This document shows positions 43,897 through 54,735 of a stretch of 64,000 nucleotides of DNA, one piece after another (the stretch's first letter is position 1; each line of letters opens with the position of its first letter). The notes under the pieces are model-generated. The model had not been told where the DNA came from, ran no database searches, and was given only the letters and a program-made list of their open reading frames with translations. The position numbers were made by a program, and so were the translations under genes. The stretch is taken from the NCBI GenBank assembly GCA_014529385.2, contig CM043947.1, forward strand, positions 104,309,811 through 104,373,810, read 5' to 3'. Origin of the DNA: Adiantum capillus-veneris. Taxonomy: Eukaryota; Streptophyta; Polypodiopsida; Polypodiales; Pteridaceae.

Positions 43897-45449
43897 AGGA
43901 TGCAGTTGGAAATGTGCATTGGGATGATGCAATGAATGAAGAGATGGCTGCATTGGAAGCAAACGACACATGGGAGTTGGTGCCATTGCCAAGTGGCAAG
44001 AAAGCTATTGGCTGTAAATGGGTGTATAAAACCAAGCATAAGGCTGATGGTAACATTGAGCGTCACAAGACAAGGCTGGTCGCAAAGGGTTATGCACAGA
44101 CGTATGGCATAGACTATGAGGAGACCTTTGCTCCAGTGGCAAAGATGACGACTGTGAGAGCTGTCATAGCAGTGGCTGCATCTAGAGGATGGATTATGCA
44201 TCAAATGGATGTAAAGAATGAATTCTTGAATGGTGAGTTGCAAGAGGAAGTGTATATGGATCAGCCACCTGGTTATGTCGATCCAGGTTACCCAGATTAT
44301 GTATGCAGACTTCTCAAAGCTTTATATGGGTTGAAGCAGGGCTCTAGAGCATGGTATGACGGGATTGCCAAGTATCTTGTCAGTATTGGGTTTAGGAGAG
44401 CTCATGCTGATCATTCACTCTATGTACGTGAGAGTGATGTGGGGATTGCGGTCATTACCATATATGTAGATGACCTTATTATTGTTGGTGACAATGCTAT
44501 GGAGATTGACTATGTGAAGGGTCTTCTTAAACAGGAGTTTGAAATGAAAGATTTGGGCGAGTTGCGCTACTTTCTTGGCATTGAGGTGATCAGGACTCCA
44601 GAGGGTGTATGGCTATCGCAGAGACATTATGCTTTGGACATGTTGTCAAAGTATGGTATGGCTGATTGTAAGCCAGTTTCTATTCCCTTGCATGTGAATG
44701 CAAAGCTGAGTGGAGAGAAGGGTGATGTTGTTGAGGATGTCAACATGTACAGGAAGATTGTGGGTAGTCTAATCTACTTGACTATCACGAGGCCAGACTT
44801 GAGCTACACAGTAGGCTTGGAGAGTCAGTTCATGCAGCTTCCAAGGAAGCCACATTTGGATGGAGTACGACGCACACTTCGGTATGTGCAAGGGACTCTT
44901 GACTACGCATTGTTCTATGCAGCAGATGCTCCATTAGCATTGTATGGGTATACAGATGCAGATTGGGCAGGTAGAATTTTTGATAGGAGATCTACGAGTG
45001 GCTTCATGTTCTCTTTTGGGAGTGCTGCTGTTACTTGGAGCAGCAAAAAGCAGCCTACGGTTGCTTTATCGAGCACAGAGGCCGAGTACAGAGGTGCAGC
45101 AGTTGCGGTGTGTGAGGTAGCTTGGCTACGCACATTACTTGAGGACTTGGGAGTGCAGGTGGACCAGCAGATTGTCATCCATTGTGACAACCTCAGCAGC
45201 ATGCAGTTGGCTAGGAACCCAGTGTTCCATGCCAGGACCAAACACATAGAGGTCCATTACCACTACGTTCGAGAGCGAGTGTTGGCGGGCGACATCGACC
45301 CGGTCTACGTCAGCACAGAGGAGCAGATATCGGATATCTTTACCAAGGCCCTCGGAGCTGAGAAGCTTCAACATTTCCTGACTATGCTTGGACTCTGCGA
45401 CATGCAGATCTCGAGGGGGAGTGTTGAGATGTCGAGCTCTACATCTTGA
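43897..45449 (+). CDS. pol: Copia1 reverse transcriptase and RNase H
   Basis: The open frame (511 codons from 43914; in frame from 43897 once the CACTA is removed) holds a complete copia RT: WELVPLPSGKKAIGCKWVYK, then HQMDVKNEFLNGELQEEVYM, LYGLKQGSRAWYD, and the catalytic box YVDDLI at residues 184-189. RNase H follows with YTDADWAG, SSKKQPTVALSSTEAEYRGA and HCDNLSS-type motifs. No stop interrupts it, unlike the upstream part of the same polyprotein. It reads into the 3' LTR before stopping at 45449. Confidence 0.93.
45413..45421 (+). other. Copia1 polypurine tract
   Basis: GAGGGGGAG directly precedes the 3' LTR. Confidence 0.9.
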
Positions 45450-45742
45450 GCTGGCATCCACTACGGGTCTTGGCCGCTTACGACATTTACTCACTGGCGC
45501 GTTAGGTGACCGACACGGAGGATCTCTGCCACTGATTCTATAGCTGGACTACACTTATAGTGCCAGCCTAGTACGCTTCTAGCGTGTTCACACTTAGTGA
45601 CCGCATGTACATATGTGCTACTTTTCAGCTTTAGCACTTAGTCATTTTGTACTCTCTTTTCTGTGACAAGAAGAAGAAGCTTTCCATCTCTGTGTGCTTA
45701 GTGCTTTTCTTGTGTAGCTCTCTTACATCCTCTTTCTTTACA
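45422..45742 (+). repeat. Copia1 3' LTR (321 bp)
   Basis: TGTTGAGATG...CTTTACA, the same length as the 5' LTR with nine substitutions by hand count. Confidence 0.95.
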
Positions 45743-45747
45743 GTTGT

Positions 45748-48733
45748 TTGATCCTCAAGAATGGCTTTGACTCTCTGATCCAAAACTCCTCTGGCAGTTT
45801 GCATTTGCACCAAAACTTCCTTTAGTTGTTCCCTAACATCCTTCATACATCGGTAAGTTGGTCTATTACCCAGTAGAAGTTCTAGTTCTAGGGCAAGGGA
45901 GCGACAATCTAGTAGACTGCCTTTGCAAGTGTCGGTTTGTCACTCTCTTGTCAGCAGTGAGTATCCATTCACGAGCTCGTTCAAGCCAGCTGGACTGTAC
46001 TGGGATGCGCAGGTAAACAGAAAGCTTCTTTATCATGAAAAGATGCTTATTTCCAATGTTCCACCATTTCCCTAGCTCCAACATATAGACTTTGAAATCT
46101 TTCCAAATTAGATAGGAGATCATCATCCTCCAGATACTGTCTGGTTATGGAGGCTTGTTGACGTCTCAATTGCTTATGGAGGGTACTAAGTTGTAGTGAA
46201 TGTTGATGAGATCAGCAACAACTGATCCCTCATCTTGCACTTTCATTTTTCCTTTAGCATCCCTGCTGAGCTAGGACTGATCAGCTGGCTGATTCCCAGT
46301 GTGACTGGGCTTCTGCTCTTCAGTCTGCTGGTTACCCGATTGATGCCCTTCATTCTGTCCTTCTTGCTGGCCCTAATTCTGTCCTGGCTGGTCTGGATGT
46401 GATTGGCCTCCTTCAGTTGGCCCAGTACCACTAGTACCAGGTCCTGGAGGTGGAGATGGTGGAGGGGCATAATCATCATCATTTGTATGCCGTGCTTCTT
46501 GATCATCCTCCTCCTTATCAGCTTCATCTTCCTTGTCTTATTCTACCTCATCCGGAGAAGTCTGCTGCTCAATATAATTTAACATAGCTTGACTCATCAG
46601 AGCAGTATTATATTCAGTCACCTTGTCCTGCAAATCACTCTGCATACTTTCCATCAAGGACTTCAAATTCTCTAAATCGAAAACAACATTGCCTGTTGGA
46701 TTTAGAATTTCAGCCAAGCTGCTGTAGATGTATCTTTCAGTCAGAGAGGTTTTCAGAGCTATATGGCAAATGAACAGGTTGTTGAATTCCACCCGCTTCA
46801 TTTTGAACATTGTTTCAGCCCGTTCTCCAACTCTCAGTGCTTCATTTCGTTGATTATTGATGATCATTATCTCAGATTCAGCCTTAGCTAGCTTCTTGTT
46901 TAACAACTCATTAACCCTTTCTGAATGAGCTTCCAGTACCCTGTGTTGTATATTCTACTCTTCCCGGGCTTTTTGGAGCTTTTCAATCTGATCTTCCGCC
47001 TGCTTCAAGTCAGCTTTAAGCTTTTTCACTTCATCTTCTGATCCAGCAGCCTCCATCAGCTGTCCCATACAACTGACAATGGTATTCCAAGAAGACTGTA
47101 TGAGGACTAAACATCTGTCTTTAACTGTAGTTGGATCAGAATCAGTAGGCTCATATATTGTCACTGGAGCCATGTAGGGTAAAGTTGCATAATCAGCTTT
47201 GCGTAGCAGAAGATGCCCTTTCAATTGATACTGCATTTGCTGCAACTTGTCCTATTTTACCAGGTGTAGAATGCGTTCAGTATTTGGAGTAGGAGTCAAA
47301 GAAGCTGGACCTTTGCCTTTGTCCACGTGGCTCTTGCCTTTGTCTACTGAGTGGTCTGCTATATTCTCAGAAGTGGCTGGCTTGGCCTGATCTTTTTGAG
47401 AATCAGTAGCAACTGCACTTTGTGCTACTGACTGGCTAGGCACAGTCTTCTGAGCAGATTGCTGCTCTGTCTGGCTCACTACAGCTTTCTTAGTATTCAT
47501 TGTCTTGACCTGGCTTTCTATCTGCCTCAAAAACTCACTGCTCTTTGTCAGTGTAGTCTTTGGCTTCTTTGAACTGCCAGCGTTCTCTGCATTTGCTTTT
47601 CTTTTCAGGTCTATTGAAGTAGTCTGACTGTCCGTTGCTTCGTCGTCTAAGGACAACTCAATGTTCTTAGGCTCATGAATTGGCTTCTCACTCCAAGCCT
47701 TCTTTACCTGCTCATGAACATCTACAACACTCGCCCAATACAAGAATTGCCAAACATACCAAGATTTAAAAACATTTTGAGATTTTAGCTTGGCAGTTTG
47801 ATGGAGTACATTGTGCGAGAGGATTTGACAAAGGTTAATAGGAACCTTTGGATCCAATATCTTGTCCAATAGCATAGAAAAAAGTTTTTCGGATACATAC
47901 GTTGGGTTGTTTTTAAGGCTTACTGCTCCGTCTACAAACCTGTAAGCAGTGGAAGCTTCCAGTCCTGCTACTGGAACTCCTTGACCAATTGCCTTATGCT
48001 TATGTTTAGCCACTTCATCCTCCTTCAGAGCTATACTTATCTGCTGCCGTGGAGTTGCCACAGATGGTTTGGGCTCGTTGGGCATTCTGAATGCAAAAGC
48101 TATGGTCTCTGATGTCACCGACACCTTTCTACTATTTACCATGGCACTGCCATCTTCAACGTCGAAATAATCAAGAACTTGCTTGATGATTTCTGCGTTA
48201 GAAGCAATTCTTGTAGCTTGCAACACAACCCGGAGATCCCATAGTTGTAGCAAACTCATTGTTGCTTGGTCAGTGAATACATAATGCTGGATTTTAGTGT
48301 ACGGTATGATGGGAAGGCTTGCCTTTACAGAAGCAACTATGGCCTAGGTTTCCTCAAGAGACTCCTGCATCTTCTCTGAGCGCTTCCTTCTACCCATACA
48401 CTGTGAAGACGATGACGATGAAATAGGCGAAGGAGAAGAGGACTTACTTGTCGTGTCAAAGCCATACCCTGGTGTCATTGGCAAGGCTAGCTGATAGTTA
48501 GCTGTCTCTTCAGAGGTCGAGGTTTGTGGCTGTAGCGAAGAAACCTCGGATCTTGATGATGGCGAATGGTTAACAGGAGGAAAGCATCGCGGAAGGGATT
48601 TGTGAGGAAAAATGCTAACTCTCCTAACTGTTATACGTGTTCGCTCCATAAAAGCTCCACCACTCACCGTTCCTAGACTTGTGTGCGTCGCTGTTGTCGT
48701 GGCAGATATGCATTGGACAAGACTGCGACCCAT
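45748..48733 (-). pseudogene. Gypsy1 post-integrase ORF, N-terminal and middle parts
   Basis: The frame starts at ATG 48733, about 70 bases after the end of integrase. It stays open to about 46.2 kb apart from TAG at 48346-48344, 47254-47252, near 46954, 46375-46373 and 46273-46271 and TAA near 46540. A frameshift near 46.19 kb leads into a further coil. Regions in order are a Ser/Pro-rich head, a globular block (NAEIIKQVLDYFDVEDG, then TSETIAFAFRMPNE) resembling the plant 'putative transposon protein' fold near retrotransposon ends, a Gln/Lys-rich linker, two coiled coils (LKADLKQAEDQIEKLQKA and an adjoining segment), and a Pro/Gly/Gln-rich acidic part. Copia1 splits it; it resumes at 34453. 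In position it matches the env-like ORF of Athila elements, but I see no signal peptide or membrane span. Confidence 0.75.
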
Positions 48734-48802
48734 CCTTGAAATAATTACTACTGGCGTTCCATCTGATCGTTGGGTGCTTAAAATTTGAAAAGTGTGCCTC
48801 CA

Positions 48803-49180
48803 CTAATACTGGACTGATTTCCAGTCTGGCTCGACCATACAGGTATAGATTCTAAGGTCAGTTTGATCAGGTTCTTCTGGTACTGATTCTGAAATTGGAA
48901 CTGGTTGCACATGAAAAAGTCCAAAAATGTCTGATTCTGGTATCTCTTGATCAACAAGTTCTAGTTCCTTAGTACCTTGTTCTTGCCCAGTTTCTCTAGC
49001 CTTTGAATAATAAAGCTTGATCTTTGCCCCATTATATACTCCTGGCAACAATAATCCAGATAAATCTTTCAGCTTGACTTTGCCATTGGAGAAGACCCAG
49101 TCTACCTCAAATGGTCTTGCCCAGCCAATCTTCAGGTTTGGCTTCTTTGGACCCAGTCTAGACTGATATAGAAGCACCAA
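48803..49180 (-). pseudogene. pol: Gypsy1 integrase C-terminal region
   Basis: A 125-codon frame (VLLYQSRLGPKKPNLKIGWA, then NGKVKLKDLSGLLLPGVYNG) forms the C-terminal end of pol. It is in frame with the integrase core, separated only by a TAG at about 49192-49190 where Gln is expected (WEF-stop-KGYLV). Confidence 0.85.
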
Positions 49181-49189
49181 ATATCCTTT

Positions 49190-50074
49190 CTAAAATTCCC
49201 AAACTTTAATTCGGCGATCATGCCAGTGCTTACTTCGTTGTTGAAAAACTTCTTGTTCCAACATAGCCCGTTGCCGGAGTTCATCTAATTGCATCACTTC
49301 ATCTAGCCGTTTTTTAAGATTATGGTTGAAGTCTAAGCCATACTTCACAGCCATTCTCAGACTTGGGATCACAAAATCCATAGGAACCACAACTTCAGTG
49401 CCATACACCATTTTGAATGGTGTCATTCCAGTAGTTACCTTATAAGCCCATAGAGCAGTCTGAAGTTTCAAATCCCACTGGTCTGGTTTCTTTTGCACCA
49501 CCTTAGTGAGAATAGTCTTTATTGTCTTGTTGCTACTTTCAGCCTGTCCATTGCATCTGGGATAGTAAGGAGTTGATTTTCGATGTTTGACTAAAAGCAT
49601 ATCCAATAGGATTTCCATAGTGTCATTGATAAAATGTGTTCCTTGATCGATCACAATCTCTATTGGACATCCATATCGGTAGACAATATTCTCAAATAGA
49701 AACCTTGCTTTTGACTTGGCTATGTTGTTAGGAAGAGCCTTAGCTTCAACCCACTTGGTTACGTAAAAAGTAGCCATTACTATGTACTTTTTCTTCCTGG
49801 GGGTAACCTTCTTAAAAGGTCCCATAAAATCTAGTCCCCATTTCATGAATACTCCCAGTGGTTGTATTGGCATCAAAGGAGTCATATCTGCAGCTGTTGG
49901 TTGACCCATTCTTTGGCATATGTCACAAGTTTTACAAAAACTTCTGACATCAGCAATCAGTGTTTGCCACCACAGACCAACTTGCAGAATCTTCTTGTAG
50001 GTTACTTCGTTGGAAAAGTGTCCACCAGATTCACCATTATGCGCTTCTGAAATTACTTGCATTCTTCCTTCCAT
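49190..50074 (-). pseudogene. pol: Gypsy1 integrase core
   Basis: The 294-codon frame contains the zinc domain (HNGESGGHF, then FCKTCDICQRMG), catalytic Asp in WGLDFMGPF, Asp in VIDQGTHF and Glu in CNGQAESSNKT, so the DDE triad is intact. The segment just upstream (50.08-50.11 kb) has three TGA codons in a row of likely CGA positions that cut it from RNase H. It resembles the decayed Gypsy4 integrase. Confidence 0.88.
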
Positions 50075-50110
50075 AGGGACACATCATCAAAGTATACCAT
50101 CAACACCCAG

Positions 50111-51012
50111 TCAATAAAGTAATCCTCCTATGATAGTAAATTGGAGGCTTTTTATGATCAGAGCTTTCTTCTGATTCTGCTTCCAATCTTTTGGAAAGGC
50201 ACCTTGGGAAAGAAATTGATAAATATCATACCATTCAGGATCAACTGATTCTTGTGCCTCTAACTTAAATAAATCAGCATCCACTGGTTCATCTCTCAAG
50301 GGTGATTCTGAATATCCTTCCGTACTTCTTGAGAGAAAATCAGCTCCACAATGGTTTCTGCCAGGCTTATGGAAAATTCTGAATTCAAACTCCATTAGGA
50401 ACATCATCCATCTTATCAGCCTGCCTTGAATAATGAATTTATTAATCAGAAACAAAAGAGCCTGATGGTCCACATAAAAATGGAATAATTTTCCCAATAG
50501 GTAATGCCTGAACTTTGTAGCGCTGAAAACCATTCCAAGGGCTTCTCTCTCAGTAGTTATATAGCCTTGTTCAGCCTGAATGAACCTGCGAGACTGGCAA
50601 AATAAACCGGATAATCAGTTCTTCCATCTGGCTGAGCTAATATTGCCCCCATTGCCAATCCCGAAGCATCTACATGTACGTGGAAAATACTATCCCAGTT
50701 AGGCTCTGGTTTACTGGTAATGGCTTTTTTCAGATTCTGGAAGCTCTCCTCGCATTCAGCAATCGAGTTGAACTTACTGGTCTTCTTTGTAAGCTCATAT
50801 AGTGGTACTACTTGAGAAGAAAACTTATGTACAAATCTTCTATAGAAATTCACATAACCCAAGAAAGAGCTCAATTCTGAAGCAGTTCTGGGTGCTTTAG
50901 CTTGCTGAGTACACTGAATTTTGTCATTGGCCATCTCTATTCCATTGCAGGAAACCACAATTCCCAGTAGCTGCCCTTTCCGGAATAGAAAAACAGATTT
51001 GAATGGATTCAA
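50111..51012 (-). pseudogene. pol: Gypsy1 RT connection and RNase H, frameshifted
   Basis: Frame 51012-50557 covers the RT thumb (KAPRTASELSSFLGYVNFYR) and RNase H start (HVHVDASGLAMGAILAQPDG). A one-base shift near 50.59 kb moves reading into 50533-50111 (FRHYLLGKLFHFYVDHQALL, then NHCGADFLSRS). The first acidic residue (VDAS) and the DHQAL block are intact, but the frame is broken. Confidence 0.85.
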
Positions 51013-51068
51013 ACAAATCTGCTTCTCGTGAGACAGCGTTTGAAAACCATTTCTAGGAATAGGAGGTT

Positions 51069-51938
51069 CTATTCCTCATCTGAATAGACAGTAAATTCAT
51101 CCATAAAAATGGCGAGGAATCGATGAAGGAATTCATTAAACATCTCCATCATACACCATTGAAAGGTAGCTGGTGCATTGCACAGGCCAAAAGGCATCAC
51201 TAGATACATGAAAGCTCCCCACTCAGTGATGATGAAAGTGGTCTTGGCTCTATCTTCAGGAGCGATCTGTAACTGTTTATAGCCGCTATAACCATCCATG
51301 AAGCTATACATCTCATATCCTGCGATCTCATCAAGCAACATGTCAGTAAAAGGCAAGGGAAATGGATCCTCAATAGTTTGGGCGTTTAGTTTCCTATAGT
51401 CGACACAAACTCTCAATTTTCCATTCTTCTTGGGAACGACGACTATGGGAAATAGCCAATCATTGCTTGCCACTTCTGTGATGAACCCAACCTTGAGAAG
51501 ATTATCAATCTCCTCCTTGACCTTCTTTGCATAGTTGGGGTTCATCCGGTATCTTTGCAATCGTACTGGCCTAGCATCTGGTTTCAGCGGTATTCGGTGA
51601 TGACATACTTCAGGATCTACTCCCTTCAGATATGTATGTTCCCAAGAAAACACATATTTATAGTTCTGGAACATTTTCCGTGCCTTTTCCTTCATTGTCG
51701 AGTTGAGGTGCTTGTTAAACTTGATCATCCTAGGATTATCCTCCGATCCTAGGGTCCACTCTTCCACTTCTTGGTCATCTGGAAGCAACCAGTTTGGCCC
51801 GCCTCCTTTTCGTTTGGTCGATTCTTCAGCGTAATCCCAAGATGGTCCATACATTTCTGAATCAGTATTCTGATCCACTGGGTATTCTTCAGAACATGCT
51901 GGTTCCGCTACTATACCATTATCAGCTGGTTCCACCAT
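51069..51938 (-). pseudogene. pol: Gypsy1 reverse transcriptase with altered catalytic box
   Basis: The 289-codon frame has the full finger-palm order: FPIVVVPKKNGKLRVCVDYR, then YSFMDGYSGYKQLQIAPEDR and MPFGLCNAPATFQWCMMEMF. The catalytic box at residues 278-281 reads FMDE in place of FMDD, so the second metal-binding Asp is Glu. A frameshift follows at 51.0-51.07 kb. A TAG at 51989-51987 separates it from the protease spacer. Confidence 0.88.
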
Positions 51939-52091
51939 CCTTCCAGTTAGCTGAATTGTTCTTTCCCCTGTATTGACTTTAGTAAACTAATTAGGGATTT
52001 GTCTCTTGTGCTTGTTAGCCTGTTCTTTATTCAGCAAGACTACATTCAAGTCAATCTTTGCCAAAGGGAATAGGTTCATGGCCGCTAGCAT

Positions 52092-52391
52092 TCACTCGAT
52101 CTTCTTGGCCCTGTACTTATGACATAACTCCTTCGGCCTCAGCTCCTTTCTCCAGCTCCTGGTATTGTTTGTTTGGATTTGGATTCGGCCACTGGCCCCT
52201 TCTATGATTAATGTTTGGTTTGCATAGTCATGAACCATACGTGCTATTCTCAACCATGGGCGCCCTAGTAGCATCCCATATGCCCCTTGCACATCCAGGA
52301 CTAGGAAACTGGTTTTGAATTTCTCCCTCCCAACTCTTATCAACATCTTTTCAATCATACCCATCGCTTGTACGACTCTATGATCTGCCAT
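52092..52391 (-). pseudogene. pol: Gypsy1 protease distal part
   Basis: A 99-codon frame (REKFKTSFLVLDVQGAYGML, then LLGRPWLRIARM) begins right after a TGA at 52394-52392 (FKV-stop-MADH) and ends at TGA 52094-52092, which is immediately followed by ATG. The same TGA-ATG junction occurs in Gypsy4 at 7245-7240. The proteinase active-site Asp is in the preceding frame. Confidence 0.82.
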
Positions 52392-53855
52392 TCATACTTT
52401 GAATGGTGCTGGTTTCATATTAGTGATACCCATTCTTTGCTGAAGATGGACTCCCATTATGTTGACTCCTGCTCCTCTATCAAGGATAACACTTGAGAGA
52501 GGTTCCCACTGCTTCCTAACCTTGTAGTCCACCTGAATAAGTGGAACTTCATCATCTCGGACGGCCGTCAGGTCCACTGTTCTGGTCTTTGCCTCAGCTT
52601 TCCTGCGATGTCTGATAAAGTTGGTCACCTCAGGCAAGGTTTTTCTTATATCCTCCAGGTCTACAGTCAGCTTATGAATTCTATCACAAATTTTCACATG
52701 AATTTCTTCTCTCTCTTGGTTAGAATGATTGTCCGATCTTGAAGAACTGGTATCTTCACACTGCCATTCCACTTTTGTAGTACTTCCACTCTTTCCATCC
52801 ACTCCCAGTTCATCAGCTAGTCCATGTACCACAGCCATCATGGTCTCAGTTATGGCTGGTACTGACTGATCTTTATCAGTCAATTGGGCTGGTATCCTCT
52901 GAATGAATCTAGCTTCAGAACTTTCTGGCTGCTCTGGCAGCTTCTTGGCTAAATCCTCCGTGATTTTAGCCGCTAGTTCCCTCTGCTCTTGCCACTCATC
53001 TACCACCTTTTCTTTACCTTTGGCCTTCCAAACTTCCCTTTGTTGAACCCACTTGCTGCTGTTAGGATTGACTGGTGCTTCTGAAGTGTCTGGGATTTCT
53101 TCAATGACTACACCCTTGCTTCTAGTAACTACCCTGACTGGGACTGGCTCTGGTGCCTTAGCCTCAGTAGTAGTCATTGCAGGTGCATTTGGGCATTGGG
53201 TTGCAAAATGGCCATACTTCCCACAAGTGTAGAAACTCATGCTTCTGTTCTGGAAGTTGCCTCGTCCTCTGCCTCTGCCCATACCTGGTTGGAATTGGCC
53301 ACGTCCCTGACCAGTACCACTGGTACCTGGTCTCTCCTCTTGAGCTACTTTGACTGGTTCTACCTTCACTGGTTCAGTGTAGGCAACCACTGACAAATCT
53401 TTGCATTTGTTAAAGTGGTGGATTCTGATGCCAGAATTGTTCCATAGATGACCAAAAGCCTCACAGTAGGTACATTTTGGACATTCATTGGAGATATGGT
53501 CCTTGGATTTGCATTTCGAACACCAAGTCTCCATCTTCCGAACTGGCTGTCTTGTGTGGCTAATTTCGGCAATCTGTCTAGCCATTTCTTCAATTTTCTT
53601 GGTCCAGGATCCCTTCTTTGATTTCTCCTTAGCTCGTTCATTAGAGCTGCTCTCGGAGCTACTGGACATCTCACTGGAATCAGAACTTTTAGTAGGAGAG
53701 CTACTGCTACTGGTCCTTCGCTTCTTGTGGCTCTTTTCCTTCTTGTCCTGTTGTTCCAGCTTCAATGCCCTTTGGACCAGATCATTGAATTTCTTGGTAG
53801 GGGCTGGTACCTCTTGTTCCCTAAGCTTTTTGCTTCTGAACCCATTCACGTTCAT
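52392..53855 (-). pseudogene. gag-pol: Gypsy1 gag nucleocapsid and protease active site
   Basis: The 487-codon frame has a Ser/Lys/Glu-rich segment (residues ~40-100), a zinc knuckle CSKCKSKDHISNEC, a second cysteine cluster, an RG-rich stretch, and a knuckle-like FYTCGKYGHFATQC in which the first Cys is Phe. A long charged linker leads to the protease site VILDRGAGVNIMG near the end. Gypsy4 shares the DRG form, so this is probably a family trait and not damage. Confidence 0.85.
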
Positions 53856-54659
53856 GCCCTCAACCTCTTCTCAGATGGCGGTTCTTGTAACTTCCTGGTT
53901 AGCTCCTTGATCTTTTCCACATAACTGCAGACTGATAAATTTCTCTATTTGATCTTATCTAGTTCACAAAGAATATCTTCGTCCCCTCTATTGTCGGAAT
54001 ATTCCAACCTGAAGGCTTTAAGCAATTTGTTGTATGATCTGAGTTGGCAGGCCGAGTAATGGTAACCATTTCCTCACTGCCTCCTTCAAGGTTTGTGGAA
54101 AATATTCCCCCCAATCATCTTCATCAATATTTTTCACTTCAGCATACTCCTCGAAAGCCTGTATGTGAACATCTGGATCATCCTTCTTCCCTCCCTTGAA
54201 TATTGGAAAAGAAATCTTCAGGGAAGCTGTGTAATCATTCCGATTACTACTGATCCTTCCACTTCTCTTCTTGGATTCAGAATGACGCTTGGGAGTCTTC
54301 TTGCAATTGTCAGTGTAAGCAACCCAATCAATCTCTGTCTCTGTCTCAGTGTCAGTGTCTTCTTTGGTTTGTCTGCTAAAAGTACGGTGACTACCTTTAA
54401 TTCCCTTGGTATCCTCATCTCTCTGCCGGGACCGAGAACTCTTGGAACTCTTGGCTTTCCGTGCTTCCCGTTCTGCCCGTCAGCGTTGAGAATGACTGGA
54501 GTGCTATGAGTCCTGCGCCTTATCAGCCTGACTATGCTCCTCCTGAGCCTCAATGTCAGTCATCTTCTCTTGCTTGGGGTCAGACTCTCTTCATGACTCC
54601 TCAGGAATGGGGTCAACACGAATGGTAGATTTCCGGCCACGACTGGATTTTGGTGCCAT
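53856..54659 (-). pseudogene. gag: Gypsy1 gag N-terminal and capsid region
   Basis: The frame starts at ATG 54659 (MAPKSSRGRKSTIRVDPIPE) about 75 bases inside the 5' LTR. In-frame stops are TGA 54593-54591, TAG 54506-54504 and TGA 54482-54480, at likely CGA/CAG positions. An Arg/Ser-rich stretch follows, then a capsid-type block FPIFKGGKKDDPDVHIQAFE and a frameshift near 54.02 kb into DKIK-stop-RNLSVCSYVEKI. It merges with the nucleocapsid frame at 53855. Confidence 0.8.
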
Positions 54660-54720
54660 TGCTGAAAACTTTTAACTGGGATAAGAGTCTTTCAGTCACA
54701 ACGAGCTTCAGCTCGAGCCA

Positions 54721-54732
54721 CCATGATCACCA
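54721..54732 (-). other. Gypsy1 candidate primer-binding site
   Basis: Three bases inside the 5' LTR the minus strand reads TGGTGATCATGG. It begins with the required TGG, but I cannot assign the tRNA; it is not the tRNA-Met site. Confidence 0.5.
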
Positions 54733-54735
54733 AAA

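Larger units (their letters stand above)
34459..45742 (+). mobile_element. Copia1: Ty1/copia element inserted in Gypsy1
   Basis: Two 321-bp LTRs (34459-34779 and 45422-45742) are flanked by the duplication GTTGT (34454-34458 and 45743-45747). The tRNA-Met primer site follows the left LTR and a polypurine tract precedes the right one. The gag-pol order is gag, protease, integrase, RT, RNase H, all plus strand, split by a CACTA insertion. Without the CACTA it would be about 5.2 kb, normal for copia. I count 9 LTR differences, fewer than in Gypsy1, as expected for the later insertion. Gag-pol has several stops and two frameshifts. Confidence 0.95.

Noticed and set aside
25708-48733. TAA/TAG-only interruptions suggested a genetic code in which TAR means glutamine
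   Set aside because: TGA also interrupts clear coding sequence nearby (36661, 37285, 39480, 50.08-50.11 kb, 52092, 54591), homologous copies have CAG where another has TAG, and other ORFs end normally at TAA/TAG. C-to-T decay of dead elements is simpler.
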